From the NCBI RefSeq assembly GCF_014857905.1, contig NZ_JACYXE010000006.1, forward strand, positions 1 through 64,000: 64,000 bases of DNA. The letters run 5' to 3'. The notes beneath the pieces were generated by a model. That model had not been told where the DNA came from. It saw only the letters and a list, made by a program, of their open reading frames with translations, and did no database searches. The stretch is from Agilicoccus flavus (GTDB lineage Bacteria > Actinomycetota > Actinomycetes > Actinomycetales > Dermatophilaceae). The first letter of the stretch is position 1, and each line of letters begins with the position of its first letter. Below are positions 38,512 through 48,997 of this stretch, one piece after another. The position numbers were made by a program, and so were the translations under genes.

Positions 38512-38643
38512 CCTTCCCGCGACCCGGGGTCCGCGTCGGGCCCGGGCGCGTGCGGCGCCACACGCACCCGGCATCCGTCTCGTCCTCCCGACCCCCAAAA
38601 CCCGCTCGGAGCTCGTCGGTGGCTCCACCTAGACTCGGACACC

Positions 38644-40521
38644 ATGAGCAAGGTCCTCTCCGCCGTCGCCTGGCCGTACGCCAACGGCCCCCGCCACATC
38701 GGCCACGTCGCCGGTTTCGGCGTCCCCTCCGACGTCTTCAGCCGGTACATGCGGATGGCGGGCCACGACGTGCTCATGGTCAGCGGCACCGACGAGCACG
38801 GCACCCCGATCCTCGTCGCCGCCGACAAGGAGGGGGTGAGCGCCCGGGCGCTCGCGGACAAGAACAACGCCGTCATCGTCCAGGACCTGCACGACCTCGG
38901 CCTGTCCTACGACCTGTTCACGCGCACGACGACCGTCAACCACTACTCGGTCGTGCAGGAGCTCTTCCGCGTCTGCCACGCCAACGGGTACATGGTCGAG
39001 CGGACGACGAGCGGCGCGATCAGCCCGAGCACCGGACGCACCCTGCCCGATCGCTACATCGAGGGCACCTGCCCCATCTGCGGGTTCCCCGATGCGCGCG
39101 GTGACCAGTGCGACAACTGCGGCAACCAGCTCGACCCGACCGACCTCGTCGAGCCGCGCAGCAAGATCAACGGCGAGACGCCCGAGTTCGTGCAGACGCA
39201 GCACTTCTTCCTCGACCTGCCCGCGCTCGCGGACGCGCTGCAGGCGTTCCTCGACGACCGCGAGGCCACCGGCCTGTGGCGCACCAACGTCATCCGGTTC
39301 AGCCAGGGCATCGTCAAGGAGATGCGCCCCCGCGCCATGACCCGCGACATCGACTGGGGCATCCCGATCCCGCTCGACGGGTGGCGCGACCAGCCCACCA
39401 AGCGGCTGTACGTGTGGTTCGACGCCGTCATCGGCTACCTGTCGGCGAGCATCGAGTGGGCGCGCCGGATCGGCGACGACCAGCGGTGGCGGGAGTGGTG
39501 GAACGACCCCGAGGCGGTCAGCTACTACTTCCAGGGCAAGGACAACGTCACCTTCCACTCCCAGATCTGGCCCGCCGAGCTGCTCGCCTACGCGGGCCGC
39601 GGCGCGCTCGGCGGCACCCCGGGCGTCTTCGGCGAGCTCGACCTGCCCACCGAGGTCGTCGCGAGCGAGTTCATGACGATGGAGGGCAAGCAGTTCTCCT
39701 CGAGCCGCGGCGTCGTCATCTACGTCGGCGACATGCTCGCCCGCTACCAGGCCGACGCCCTGCGCTACTACATCTGCGCGGCCGGTCCCGAGACGCAGGA
39801 CAGCGACTTCACGTGGGCCGAGTTCGTCCAGCGGACGAACTCCGAGCTCGTCGCCGGCTGGGGCAACCTCGTCAACCGGACCGCGAGCATGATCGCGAAG
39901 AACTTCGGCGAGGTGCCGGCGGCGGGTGAGCTGCACGACATCGACCGCAGGATCCTCGACACGGTGGCCGGCGCCTTCGACACCGTCGGCGACCTCATCG
40001 GGCGGCACCGGCAGCGGGCCGCCGTCGGCGAGGCGATGCGCGTCGTTGGCGAGGTGAATAAGTACGTCACCGACACCGCGCCGTTCAAGCTCAAGGGCGA
40101 CGACGAGCGGGAGCGGCTCGGCACCGTGCTGCACGTGCTCGCCCAGTGCGTCCTCGACCTCAACCGGGTCCTCGCGCCGTTCCTGCCGCACAGCTCGAAC
40201 CGGGTCTGGGCCACGTTCGGCGGCGAGGGCGAGTTCATGCCCATGCCGCGGATCGAGCACGTGACCGACCTCGGCCCGGTCGAGGACGCCCCCGCCGACC
40301 CGAGCGTCGCCGACGCGGAGCTGCGCACGTACCCGATCCTCACGGGCGACTACTCGGCCACCCCGCGGTGGGAACGGGTGCCCGTCGTCGTCGAGACGCC
40401 CGTCGCCAAGCCGTCCCCGATCTTCGTCAAGCTCGACCCGTCCGTCGTCGAGGAGGAGCTCGCGCGGTACGCCGCCCGCCCCGACGGCTCGGGCGACACC
40501 GCCGCGGGGGAGGACGGGTGA
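38644..40521 (+). CDS. metG: Methionyl-tRNA synthetase
   Basis: A 625-residue class I synthetase. The HIGH motif is [11 protein letters not shown], the zinc knuckle is CPICG with CDNCG (about residues 142-160), and the KMSKS-equivalent loop reads [20 protein letters not shown] and [17 protein letters not shown] are family landmarks. No C-terminal tRNA-binding EMAP domain is seen. ATG 38644 is the first codon after the promoter region. The stop overlaps tatD as GTGA, starting a five-gene chain of overlapping or adjacent genes. Confidence 0.97.
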   Translation: MSKVLSAVAWPYANGPRHIGHVAGFGVPSDVFSRYMRMAGHDVLMVSGTDEHGTPILVAADKEGVSARALADKNNAVIVQDLHDLGLSYDLFTRTTTVNHYSVVQELFRVCHANGYMVERTTSGAISPSTGRTLPDRYIEGTCPICGFPDARGDQCDNCGNQLDPTDLVEPRSKINGETPEFVQTQHFFLDLPALADALQAFLDDREATGLWRTNVIRFSQGIVKEMRPRAMTRDIDWGIPIPLDGWRDQPTKRLYVWFDAVIGYLSASIEWARRIGDDQRWREWWNDPEAVSYYFQGKDNVTFHSQIWPAELLAYAGRGALGGTPGVFGELDLPTEVVASEFMTMEGKQFSSSRGVVIYVGDMLARYQADALRYYICAAGPETQDSDFTWAEFVQRTNSELVAGWGNLVNRTASMIAKNFGEVPAAGELHDIDRRILDTVAGAFDTVGDLIGRHRQRAAVGEAMRVVGEVNKYVTDTAPFKLKGDDERERLGTVLHVLAQCVLDLNRVLAPFLPHSSNRVWATFGGEGEFMPMPRIEHVTDLGPVEDAPADPSVADAELRTYPILTGDYSATPRWERVPVVVETPVAKPSPIFVKLDPSVVEEELARYAARPDGSGDTAAGEDG

Positions 40522-41372
40522 GCGGCGGCGATCGCCCCGGGCACCGGGAGGCCCCGCCCGCGCCCGACCGGTTGCCGCTGCCCGTCGTCGACGACCACTG
40601 CCACCTGGGGCTGGGCCGGGGCGACGCGCCGGCCCCCGACGTCGCCGACGTGCTCGCGCAGGCGGCCGCCGTCGGCGTCGACCGGGTCGTCCAGATCGGC
40701 TGCGAGCTGCCGAGCGCCCGCGAGACCGTGCGGCTGGTCAACGCGCACCCGCGCGTGCTCGGCGGCGTCGCCCTGCACCCCAACGAGGCCCCCGCGCACG
40801 TCGCGGACGGCACCTTCGACGCCGCGTTCGCCGAGATCGAGGAACTCGCGGCCCACCCGCGGGTCCGCGTCGTCGGCGAGACCGGGCTCGACTACTACCG
40901 CACCGGGCCCGACGGGGTCGCCGCGCAGCACGAGTCGTTCCGCCGCCACATCGACCTCGCCAAGCGCACCGGCCTCGCCCTGCAGATCCACGACCGCGAC
41001 GCCCACGACGACGTCCTGCGCATCCTCACCGAGGAGGGCGCGCCCGATCGCACCGTGCTGCACTGCTTCTCAGGTGACATGGCCATGGCCCGCGAGTGCG
41101 TCGCCCGCGGGTACACGATGTCGTTCTCGGGCACCGTGACCTTCAAGAACTCCCGCGCGCTGCGCGACGCGTTGTCGGTCGTCCCCCTCGAGCTGTTGCA
41201 GGTCGAGACCGACGCGCCGTACCTCACGCCCAGTCCGCACCGCGGCGCCGACAACGCCCCGTATCTCGTGCCCCTGACCGTGCGCGCGATGGCCGAGGTG
41301 CTCAACGTCGCCGTGCCCACCCTGTGCGCCGCCCTCTCCGAGAACGGCGAACGGCTGTACGGACCGTGGTGA
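40518..41372 (+). CDS. tatD: TatD-family metal-dependent deoxyribonuclease
   Basis: A 284-residue TIM-barrel hydrolase. Metal ligands and landmarks are [37 protein letters not shown], the His in [20 protein letters not shown] and [15 protein letters not shown]. The GTG start at 40518 overlaps metG and the end overlaps rsmA. The conserved position between metG and rsmA is usual for actinobacteria; the rpf gene often present here is absent. Confidence 0.94.
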   Translation: MSGGDRPGHREAPPAPDRLPLPVVDDHCHLGLGRGDAPAPDVADVLAQAAAVGVDRVVQIGCELPSARETVRLVNAHPRVLGGVALHPNEAPAHVADGTFDAAFAEIEELAAHPRVRVVGETGLDYYRTGPDGVAAQHESFRRHIDLAKRTGLALQIHDRDAHDDVLRILTEEGAPDRTVLHCFSGDMAMARECVARGYTMSFSGTVTFKNSRALRDALSVVPLELLQVETDAPYLTPSPHRGADNAPYLVPLTVRAMAEVLNVAVPTLCAALSENGERLYGPW

Positions 41373-42271
41373 GCGAGGGGGCCGGCGGCGGATCCGGGCC
41401 GGCGGGCCGGCCGGCCGAGCTCCTCGGTGCCGCGCGCATCCGGGAGCTGGCCGACGAGCACGGTGTGCGGCCGACCAAGCAGTGGGGCCAGAACTTCGTC
41501 CACGACGCGAACACCGTCCGTCGCATCGTGCGGCTCGCCGACGTCGGCCCCGGTGACGCCGTCGTCGAGGTCGGCCCGGGCCTGGGCTCCCTCACGCTCG
41601 CGCTCCTCGAGACCGGGGCCGACGTCACGGCCGTCGAGGTCGACCCGGTGCTCGCCGCCGCGCTCCCGGGCACGGCCGCGCAGCTCGCGCCCGACGCGCT
41701 CGGGCGCCTGCGGATCGTGCAGGCCGACGCCCTGACCGTCACCGAGCTGCCCGGCCCGGCGCCGACCACGCTCGTGGCCAACCTGCCGTACAACGTCTCC
41801 GTGCCCGTCCTGCTCACGTTCCTCGCCCGGTTCCCGAGCATCGAGCGGGTCCTCGTCATGGTGCAGCTCGAGGTCGCCGAGCGGCTCGCCGCCCGCCCCG
41901 GCAGCAAGACCTTCGGCGTCCCCAGCCTCAAGGCCGCCTGGTACGCCGACGTGCGCCTCGCCGGGACCGTGCCGCGCGCCGTCTTCTGGCCGGTGCCCAA
42001 CGTCGACTCCGGCCTCGTGCGGCTCGACCGCCGCGAGCCCCCCGCGCACGACGTCCCCCGCGAGGAGGTCTTCGCGTGCGTCGACGCGGCCTTCGCGCAG
42101 CGGCGCAAGACCCTCCGCGCGGCGCTCGCCGGGTGGGCCGGCGGCGCCCCGGCCGCCGAGGAGATCCTCCGCGCGGCCGGGATCGACCCCCGCACCCGGG
42201 GCGAGCAGCTCGACATCGCCGCGTTCACCCGGATCGCCCGGGAGGCCCGCCACCCTAGGGTGAGGACATGA
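41369..42271 (+). CDS. rsmA: 16S rRNA (adenine(1518)-N6/adenine(1519)-N6)-dimethyltransferase
   Basis: A 300-residue SAM-dependent KsgA-type enzyme that dimethylates two adenines near the 3' end of 16S rRNA. Motifs: [43 protein letters not shown] and the catalytic NLPYNVSVP. The C-terminal part has [16 protein letters not shown] 41369 gives a GTGA overlap with tatD; a GTG one codon earlier is possible. The stop overlaps ispE as ATGA. Confidence 0.96.
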   Translation: MSEGAGGGSGPAGRPAELLGAARIRELADEHGVRPTKQWGQNFVHDANTVRRIVRLADVGPGDAVVEVGPGLGSLTLALLETGADVTAVEVDPVLAAALPGTAAQLAPDALGRLRIVQADALTVTELPGPAPTTLVANLPYNVSVPVLLTFLARFPSIERVLVMVQLEVAERLAARPGSKTFGVPSLKAAWYADVRLAGTVPRAVFWPVPNVDSGLVRLDRREPPAHDVPREEVFACVDAAFAQRRKTLRAALAGWAGGAPAAEEILRAAGIDPRTRGEQLDIAAFTRIAREARHPRVRT

Positions 42272-43305
42272 GCCTCGCGTCGACGTCCGTCGGATCCGTG
42301 ACGGTCCGGGTGCCGGCCAAGATCAACCTCGAACTGGCCGTCGGCCCGCGCCGCGACGACGGCTACCACGCCCTGTCCACCGTCTTCCACGCCGTCACCC
42401 TCTACGACGACGTGACGGTCACCCCGGCCGACGACTTCTCGGTCGAGGTCAGCGGCCCGTACGCCGACCTCGTGCCGTCCACCGACGACAACCTCGCCGT
42501 ACGGGCCGCGCGGCTGCTCGCCGAGCACGCCGGCGTGCCCGGGCGGGTCCACGTCGACATCGCCAAGGAGATCCCCGTCGCGGCCGGTCTGGCCGGCGGG
42601 TCCGCCGATGCCGCCGCCACCCTGGTGGCGTGCGACCACCTGTGGCGCCTCGGCAGCGAGCCGTCGACGCTGCACGGGCTCGCCGCGCAGCTCGGCAGCG
42701 ACGTCAACTTCGCCCTCACGGGCGGCACCGCGATCGGGTCGGGGCGTGGGGAGCGCATCGCCCCCGTCCTCGGGCGCGGTCGCTACCACTGGGTCCTCGT
42801 GTTCCGCGACACCGGCCTGTCGACCCCCGCCGTCTACGCCGAGTGCGACCGGCTGCGCGGGGCGGCGGGCGACGAGGTCGAGGCGCCCACCCCGAGCCCG
42901 GCGATGATGGCGGCCCTGCGCTCCGGCGATCCCCGCGAGCTGGGCCGCGCGCTGTCCAACGACCTCCAGGAGGCGGCCCTGTCGCTGCAACCCGACCTCG
43001 CCGACGTCCTCGAGTCCGGGCGCGAGTACGGGGCCCTCGGCGGGCTCGTCTCCGGCTCGGGCCCGACGATCGCCTTCCTCGTCGACGGCGCCGAGGGGGC
43101 GCTCGACCTCGCCGTCGCGCTCACGGCCTCCGGCACGGCTCGCTCGGTCAAGCGCGCCTGCGGGCCCGCCCACGGCGCGCACGTGCTCTCCGAGCCTCCG
43201 CCGGTCCCGAGCTCGCGGGCCCGGCGGGGCCCCGATGCGGGCGGGCCGGGCCGCGACACCGGGCGGGACGCCGTCGTGCGTTCCCTGTCGGACCGGCGCG
43301 GCTGA
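42268..43305 (+). CDS. ispE: 4-diphosphocytidyl-2-C-methyl-D-erythritol kinase
   Basis: A 345-residue GHMP kinase of the MEP isoprenoid pathway. Motifs are [24 protein letters not shown] with the catalytic residues, the ATP loop [42 protein letters not shown] and the C-terminal [12 protein letters not shown]. About 35 extra residues at the end are low-complexity ([16 protein letters not shown]). It overlaps rsmA, and the ABC-F gene starts 4 bp after its stop. Confidence 0.95.
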   Translation: MSLASTSVGSVTVRVPAKINLELAVGPRRDDGYHALSTVFHAVTLYDDVTVTPADDFSVEVSGPYADLVPSTDDNLAVRAARLLAEHAGVPGRVHVDIAKEIPVAAGLAGGSADAAATLVACDHLWRLGSEPSTLHGLAAQLGSDVNFALTGGTAIGSGRGERIAPVLGRGRYHWVLVFRDTGLSTPAVYAECDRLRGAAGDEVEAPTPSPAMMAALRSGDPRELGRALSNDLQEAALSLQPDLADVLESGREYGALGGLVSGSGPTIAFLVDGAEGALDLAVALTASGTARSVKRACGPAHGAHVLSEPPPVPSSRARRGPDAGGPGRDTGRDAVVRSLSDRRG

Positions 43306-43309
43306 CGAC

Positions 43310-45169
43310 GTGGCCAACCTTGTCTCCGTCGAACGGGCCGACCTCGCGCTCGGCACGAACCATGTCCTCGACGCCGTCTCGCTCGGGGTGCAGTCCGGCG
43401 ACCGCATCGGCGTCGTCGGCCGCAACGGCGGCGGCAAGTCGACCCTGCTGCGGGTGCTCGCCGGCCGCCTCTCGCCCGACAGCGGCCGCGTCACCCACAC
43501 CGGCGGGCTCACCGTCGGCATGCTGAGCCAGGTCGACGACCTCGACCCCGCCGCGAGCCTGCGCGAGGCCGTGTTCGGCGACCTCCCCGAGCACGCGTGG
43601 GCCGGCGACGCCCGCGTCCGCGACGTCCTCGACGGTCTGCTCGGCGGCGTCGAGGCCCCCGACGTCGGCGGCCTCGACGCGATCGTCGGGCCGATGTCGG
43701 GTGGCGAGCGCCGCCGCATCAGCCTGGCCCGCCTGCTCGTGGACGACCCCGACCTGCTCGTCCTCGACGAGCCGACGAACCACCTCGACGTCGAGGGGGT
43801 CGCCTGGCTGGCCCGGCACCTGAGTACCCGCCGGACCCGCACGGACACCGCGCTCGTCGTCGTCACCCACGACCGCTGGTTCCTCGACGCCGTCGCCACG
43901 ACGACGTGGGAGGTCGTCGAGGGTCGCGTCGAGAGCTACGAGGGCGGGTACGCCGCCTACGTGCTCGCGAAGAACGAACGGGCCCGCATCGCCTCGGTCA
44001 CCGCCGAGCGCCGCGACAACCTCCTGCGCAAGGAACTCGCCTGGCTGCGCCGCGGCCCGCCCGCGCGGACGAGCAAGCCGAAGTTCCGCATCGAGGCCGC
44101 GTCCGCCCTCATCGAGGACGAGCCGGCGCCCCGCGACGAGGTGTCGCTCGTCCGGTTCGCCACGACGCGGCTCGGCAAGGACGTCGTCGACCTGTTCGAC
44201 GCGACCCTGCGCCTCGGCGGGCGGACGCTGCTCGACCGGCAGACGTGGCAGCTCGCGCCCGGCGACCGCATCGGCATCGTCGGCGTCAACGGGGCCGGCA
44301 AGTCGACGCTCATGCGCGTGATCCACGGCGACGTGGGCCTCGACTCCGGGCGTCGCAAGGTCGGCAAGACCGTCGTCATGGCCTACCTCACCCAGGAGGT
44401 CCGCGAGCTCGAGCGGCTCGTGAACGCGCGGGTCATCGACGCCGTGAGCGAGGTGCGCGAGTACACGCGCCTCGGCGACAAGGAGGTCAGCGCGAGCCAG
44501 CTCGCGCAGCGCCTCGGCTTCACCGGCGGCCGGCAGCAGAGCCGCGTCAAGGACCTCTCGGGCGGTGAGCGGCGGCGGCTGCAGTTCCTGCGCCTGCTCA
44601 TGGCCGAGCCGAACGTGCTCATCCTCGACGAGCCGACGAACGACCTCGACATCGAGACGCTGACGTCGCTCGAGGACGTCCTCGACGGCTGGGCGGGGAC
44701 CCTGCTCGTCGTCAGCCACGACCGCTACCTGCTCGAGCGGATGTGCGACCGGCAGGTCGCGCTCCTCGGCGACGGCCGCATCCGCGACCTGCCCGGCGGG
44801 GTGGAGCAGTACCTCGACCTGCGCGCCGCCGACAAGGCCGCCGCGCGGGGCGGGGCGCCGTCGGCGTCGTCCGCCGCGTCGAACTCCGCCGGGTCGGGCT
44901 CCGCCGCGTCGGAGTCCGGCGGATCGTCGGCCGCGCCGGAGTCGTCGGCCACGCCCGAGGAGCGGCGCGCAGCGCGCAAGGACATGACCCGCATCGAGCG
45001 CCGCCTCGGCAAGATCGCCGAGGCCGAGGAGCGGCTCCACGCGAGGATGGTCGAGCAGGCCACCGATCACGCCGCCGTGCTCGGCCTCAACGACTCCCTG
45101 CGCGAGCTCGTCGACGAGCGCGAGACCCTCGAGCTCGAGTGGCTCGAGGCCGCCGAGATCGCGGGCTGA
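43310..45169 (+). CDS. ABC-F ATPase (Uup-like)
   Basis: A 619-residue protein with two ATP-binding cassettes and no membrane segments. Walker A motifs are GRNGGGKST and GVNGAGKST. Both signatures read SGGERRR, and the Walker B motifs are LVLDEPTNHLD and LILDEPTNDLD. The linker between the cassettes is about 70 residues. A Ser/Ala/Gly-rich stretch leads to a C-terminal coiled coil (about 560-610: RRLGKIAEAEERLHARM), as in Uup. ABC-F proteins act on ribosomes or DNA junctions rather than in transport. GTG 43310 lies 4 bp after ispE, the typical actinobacterial order. Confidence 0.92.
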   Translation: MANLVSVERADLALGTNHVLDAVSLGVQSGDRIGVVGRNGGGKSTLLRVLAGRLSPDSGRVTHTGGLTVGMLSQVDDLDPAASLREAVFGDLPEHAWAGDARVRDVLDGLLGGVEAPDVGGLDAIVGPMSGGERRRISLARLLVDDPDLLVLDEPTNHLDVEGVAWLARHLSTRRTRTDTALVVVTHDRWFLDAVATTTWEVVEGRVESYEGGYAAYVLAKNERARIASVTAERRDNLLRKELAWLRRGPPARTSKPKFRIEAASALIEDEPAPRDEVSLVRFATTRLGKDVVDLFDATLRLGGRTLLDRQTWQLAPGDRIGIVGVNGAGKSTLMRVIHGDVGLDSGRRKVGKTVVMAYLTQEVRELERLVNARVIDAVSEVREYTRLGDKEVSASQLAQRLGFTGGRQQSRVKDLSGGERRRLQFLRLLMAEPNVLILDEPTNDLDIETLTSLEDVLDGWAGTLLVVSHDRYLLERMCDRQVALLGDGRIRDLPGGVEQYLDLRAADKAAARGGAPSASSAASNSAGSGSAASESGGSSAAPESSATPEERRAARKDMTRIERRLGKIAEAEERLHARMVEQATDHAAVLGLNDSLRELVDERETLELEWLEAAEIAG

Positions 45170-45240
45170 CGCAGGGGCCACCCGGCCGACCGTCCGTCGA
45201 CGCGCCTGCTCTCCGAGGTCGCCCCCGGACGGCAGGTCGC

Positions 45241-47352
45241 TCAGGCGGCGTCGCCGGCCGGTTGGCTCTGGACGGCCGTCATGACGACCGTGGTGACGAT
45301 GTCTCCGACCGTCGCCCCGCGCGACAGGTCGTTGACCGGCGCCTTGAGGCCCTGCAGGACCGGGCCCACGGCGACCGCGTTCGCGCTGCGCTGCACGGCC
45401 TTGTACGTGTTGTTGCCCGTGTTGAGGTCCGGGAAGATCAGCACCGTCGCCCGGCCGGCCACGTCGGAGTCGGGCAGCTTCGTCGCCGCCACGCCCGGGT
45501 CGACCGCCGCGTCGTACTGCAGCGGTCCCTCCACGAGCATCTCGGGGTCGCGCTCGCGGACCAGCGCCGTGGCCTCGATGACCTTCTCGACGTCGCTGCC
45601 CGCGCCGGAGCTGCCCGTCGAGTACGAGAGCAGCGCCACGCGCGGGTCGATGCCGAACCTCGTCGCCGTCTGCGCCGACGAGACGGCGATGTCGGCGAGC
45701 TCGGCCGCCTTGGGGGAGGGCACGATCGCGCAGTCCGCGAAGACGAGGACGCGGTCGGGCAGGCACATGAAGAACGCGCTCGAGACGGTCTTCACGCGTT
45801 CCGGGTCGCGCAGCAGCTCGATGGCCGGGCGGATCGTGTGGGCCGTCGTGTGCACCGCGCCCGACACCATCCCGTCGGCGCGCCCCGTGAGCACGAGCAT
45901 CGTCCCGAAGTAGCTGACGTCGACGACGCGGTCGCGTGCCGCGTCGAGCGTCACGCCGCGGTGGGAGCGCCGCTGTGCGTACTCGGCGGCGAACTCCTCG
46001 ACGAGCTCCGGGTCCTCCGGGTCGATGAGGGTCACGCCCGACAGGTCGACCCCCAGCGGGCCCGCCGCGGCGGCGATCTCGTCGGGCTTGCCGAGCAGGA
46101 CGAGGTCGACGACGTCGCGCGCCACGAGGATCTCGACCGCCCGCAGGATGCGCGGCTCGGTGCCCTCCGGGAGGACGATGCGGGCCCGGTGCGCGCGTGC
46201 CCGCTGCATGAGGGCGTGCTCGAACATCATCGGGGTGACGACGTCGGGGGTGGCCGCCTCGAGCCGGTCGATGAGGTCGGCGCAGTCGAGGTGCGCGCGA
46301 GCGAGCTGCAGGGCCCGCTCGATCTTGCGGGTCGCCCCCGCCGTGACCCGACCGCGGACGTCGTCGAGGCGGTGCGTCGTCTCGTAGGTGCCGTAGGGCG
46401 AGGAGAAGATCGGCAGCGTCGAGCCCATGCCCTCGATGAGGGTCGCGACGGGCGGCTCGAGGCCGAAGTCACCGTTGAGCACGAGCGCGGACAGCGACGG
46501 GAACGTCTGCGACGCGTGGGCGCCGAGCACGCCGAGGATGACGTCCGAGCGGTCTGCGGGCGACACGACCGTCGCGCCCTCAAAGAGGCGTTCGAGGACG
46601 CGGGGGAGGGTCATGGCCGCGACGACGATGCCGAACGACTCCCCGGCGAGCTGCTCGGGGGTGCCGACGATGTCCTCGGCGCCGACGGCGTCCGCGAGCT
46701 GGCGGACGGTGGGCGCGCCGAGCAGGGGGTCGGCGGGCAGGGCGGAGACGCTCGGCGGGCCACCCGCACGCTCGGAGCCCCCGTAGCGGCGCTCGACGTG
46801 GCGCCGGACCTCCTCGACGACGTCGGGCAGGGAGCGCGGGTCGGCCTTGTTCGCGATGATCGCCATGATGCGCGCGTGGCCCGCCTCGACCTCACCGGCG
46901 GCGATGTCGACGGCGTCGGCCACCTGGTCGGGGGTGCGGGAGGCGGCACCGACGACGAGCACGACCGGCGCGCCGATGTTCGCGGCGATCCGGGCGTTGA
47001 GGGCGAGCTCGGTGGGCTGGGCGACGTCCGTGTAGTCGCTGCCGACGACGAGGACGGCGTCGTGTCCCGCGGCGAGGGCGTGGAACTGGGCGACGATCCG
47101 CGACAGCGCCCCCTCCGGGTCCTCGTGGACGTCCTCGTACGTGACGCCCGCCGACTCCTCGTAGGTCGTCTGCCCACCGCCGTGGGCGAGGAGCAGCTCG
47201 AGGACGCTGTCGCGCTCGTCGCGGCTGCGGACGACGGGGCGGAAGACGGCGACGCGGCCGAGGCGTCGGCCGAACTCGTCGAGCACCCCCAGCGCGATGG
47301 CGGCCTTGCCGGCGCGGGGTTCGGCGGACGCGATGTACAGGCTGGTGACCAC
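45241..47352 (-). CDS. pta: Phosphate acetyltransferase
   Basis: A 703-residue enzyme that interconverts acetyl-CoA and acetyl phosphate. The N-terminal third is the BioD-like P-loop domain (YIASAEPRAGKAAIALGVLDEF), the middle is a DRTGG domain, and the last 330 residues are the catalytic PTA domain (RIVLPEGTEPRILRAVEIL ... GMVSGAVHTTAHTIRPA ... VLIFPDLNTGNNTYKAVQRSA). The length is typical of the long form. The start is GTG 47352. The expected acetate kinase gene is not next to it: downstream the ABC-F gene converges. Confidence 0.95.
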   Translation of the reverse strand: MVTSLYIASAEPRAGKAAIALGVLDEFGRRLGRVAVFRPVVRSRDERDSVLELLLAHGGGQTTYEESAGVTYEDVHEDPEGALSRIVAQFHALAAGHDAVLVVGSDYTDVAQPTELALNARIAANIGAPVVLVVGAASRTPDQVADAVDIAAGEVEAGHARIMAIIANKADPRSLPDVVEEVRRHVERRYGGSERAGGPPSVSALPADPLLGAPTVRQLADAVGAEDIVGTPEQLAGESFGIVVAAMTLPRVLERLFEGATVVSPADRSDVILGVLGAHASQTFPSLSALVLNGDFGLEPPVATLIEGMGSTLPIFSSPYGTYETTHRLDDVRGRVTAGATRKIERALQLARAHLDCADLIDRLEAATPDVVTPMMFEHALMQRARAHRARIVLPEGTEPRILRAVEILVARDVVDLVLLGKPDEIAAAAGPLGVDLSGVTLIDPEDPELVEEFAAEYAQRRSHRGVTLDAARDRVVDVSYFGTMLVLTGRADGMVSGAVHTTAHTIRPAIELLRDPERVKTVSSAFFMCLPDRVLVFADCAIVPSPKAAELADIAVSSAQTATRFGIDPRVALLSYSTGSSGAGSDVEKVIEATALVRERDPEMLVEGPLQYDAAVDPGVAATKLPDSDVAGRATVLIFPDLNTGNNTYKAVQRSANAVAVGPVLQGLKAPVNDLSRGATVGDIVTTVVMTAVQSQPAGDAA

Positions 47353-47456
47353 GGTTCGAGCGTATCGGCCGCCGGGCGCTGCGCCGCCGCGACGCCCGGG
47401 TCACCCGGGCCGTCGTCGGACGGCCGGGGTCGGGACGCCGGCGGGAGGCGCCGGTG

Positions 47457-47951
47457 TCAGAAGCCGGCGAGGAGCCGCCGCAGGAGGTCCGCGAGGCGGT
47501 CACGGTCGTCGTCGGGGAGCACCGACAGCAGGGCCGACTCGCGGTCGAGGAGTTCGGCCATCGCGGCGTCGACCCGCTCGAGACCCGCCGGGGTGAGCCG
47601 GACCTTGATGCCGCGGCGGTCGGCCGGGTCGGGCCGGCGCGCCACGAAACCGCGCTGGGTCAGCCGGTCGATGCGGTTCGTCATCGTCCCCGACGTCGAG
47701 AGCGTCTCGGTGACCAGGGCGCCGGGGGAGAGCTCGTACGGCTCGCCGACCCGGCGCAGCGCCGACATCACGTCGAACTCCCACGGCTCCAGGAGGTGGC
47801 CGGCGAACGCCGCCTTCCGCGCGAGGTCGAGGCGGCGGGACAGCCGCGAGACGCGCGAGAGCACCTCCAACGGGGCGACGTCCAGGCCGGGGGCCTGCCG
47901 TCGCCAGGCGGCGACGATGCGATCGACGTCGTCCGCCCCCGGTGCGCTCAT
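47457..47951 (-). CDS. MarR-family transcriptional regulator
   Basis: A 164-residue winged-helix repressor. The recognition region reads VTETLSTSGTMTNRIDRLTQRGFVARRPDPADRRGIKVRLTPAG, the standard MarR helix and wing. The helical N-terminus (about residues 28-50) gives dimerisation. I chose ATG 47951. A 13-bp palindrome (47994-48006) in its own upstream region is the likely operator. Its ligand and other targets are unknown; the divergent gene at 48130 may be one. Confidence 0.88.
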   Translation of the reverse strand: MSAPGADDVDRIVAAWRRQAPGLDVAPLEVLSRVSRLSRRLDLARKAAFAGHLLEPWEFDVMSALRRVGEPYELSPGALVTETLSTSGTMTNRIDRLTQRGFVARRPDPADRRGIKVRLTPAGLERVDAAMAELLDRESALLSVLPDDDRDRLADLLRRLLAGF

Positions 47952-47993
47952 ACGTCCGAGTCTAGATTCCCCCGTGCTCCGAGAAGTACGACG

Positions 47994-48006
47994 TCGAGAA
48001 TCTCGA
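47994..48006. promoter_or_regulatory. Candidate MarR operator
   Basis: A perfect palindrome, TCGAGA-A-TCTCGA, lies 43 bp upstream of the MarR start and 124 bp upstream of the divergent gene. Position and symmetry fit autoregulation by the adjacent repressor. Confidence 0.45.
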
Positions 48007-48129
48007 TCGTGTCTCCGTCGCGCCGGCCGGATCAGGTTGTCGCAGAACACATCCGATCACCGCGACCTTGTCGGTGGGTCCTCGTAGGGTCGCCGCAGCG
48101 GGATCGACGAGGGGCAGGGGTGGGGGCGG

Positions 48130-48696
48130 ATGACGGACATGGCGGCCGAGGCGGGGCGGAGGCCGCCGCGGGCCCGGCTGCGGTCGTGGCGCACCTACGT
48201 CGGGCTCACCACCATCGACGTGGTCATCGTGGGCGGGCTCGCCGTCCTCGGGTTCTCGGCGGGCCGGGCGCCGACGCTCGGCGAGCTGGGGCCCGTCGCG
48301 ACGGCCGTGACCGCGCTCGTCGCCCTCAACGTCGGGGTGGTCACCGTGCAGCAGAAGCGGATCGCCGACGCCCGGGCCGCGTGGTGGTCGCGGGCGCAGT
48401 GGGCGCTCGAGCGGTCGATGGGCGAGAACGTGCGGGGCCGGATGATCGGTCAGCTCGCCGTCGCCCACCTCGCCAAGAGCGACCTCGCCACCGACGACGA
48501 CCTCGCACTGCTGCTCGCCCTGCCCGATTCGATCCTCGCCAGGGTGGAGTACGAGCCGGCCGACGGTACGATGGCGGATGTCACCGTCGTCATCACCGAC
48601 GACGAGGAGCCCGTCGGGCTCGATCCTCCCGACGACGATCCGGGCGACGTGGGCCGCTCCAGCGCGGGGCCGGCGGAGGAGGCTGAGAACACGTGA
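48130..48696 (+). CDS. Hypothetical two-helix membrane protein
   Basis: A 188-residue protein with two predicted helices (about residues 27-45 and 53-72: TTIDVVIVGGLAVLGFSAG and LGPVATAVTALVALNVGVV), a cytoplasmic helical segment (QKRIADARAAWWSRAQWALERSM) and an acidic tail rich in Asp/Glu/Pro. I do not recognise a family. The segment WWSRAQWALE suggests interaction with other proteins. The start of the next small gene overlaps its stop as GTGA, so the two are probably made together. Confidence 0.55.
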   Translation: MTDMAAEAGRRPPRARLRSWRTYVGLTTIDVVIVGGLAVLGFSAGRAPTLGELGPVATAVTALVALNVGVVTVQQKRIADARAAWWSRAQWALERSMGENVRGRMIGQLAVAHLAKSDLATDDDLALLLALPDSILARVEYEPADGTMADVTVVITDDEEPVGLDPPDDDPGDVGRSSAGPAEEAENT

Positions 48697-48977
48697 GTGC
48701 TGCAGCGTCGGTTCCCCGCGACGGTCGGGCCCTGCCCTCGCGCCGCGCCACCGCGCCCAGAGCGGCCCCCACGTCGTCCCCCACCACGTCCTCGGCGTCC
48801 TCCGGGGCGGCCGAGCCGACGAACGCGCCCGAGCCCGCGGGCGACGGCGCCAAGGTCATCCGCCTCGACCGCGGCGACGCGGCCGCGATCGCCGTGAAGG
48901 TCGTCATCAACGAGCGCCAGGGCAAGACCTCCCCGCCGTGGATGATCGACGTCGCCCGCCGCATGGGCGTCGTCTGA
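48693..48977 (+). CDS. Hypothetical small protein, coupled to the preceding gene
   Basis: A 94-residue protein with a disordered Ser/Ala/Pro/Arg-rich first half and a conserved-looking end (KVIRLDRGDAAAIAVKVVI, then TSPPWMIDVARRMGVV). GTG 48693 overlaps the stop of the membrane protein gene. No known domain is visible. The C-terminal 40 residues look like the functional part. Confidence 0.5.
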   Translation: MSAAASVPRDGRALPSRRATAPRAAPTSSPTTSSASSGAAEPTNAPEPAGDGAKVIRLDRGDAAAIAVKVVINERQGKTSPPWMIDVARRMGVV

Positions 48978-48997
48978 GCCATCGGGACATCGGCACC

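Noticed and set aside
43148-45766. Long minus-strand frame opposite the ABC-F gene
   Set aside because: It is antisense to both ATP-binding cassettes and has no domains; the ABC-F gene is unambiguous.
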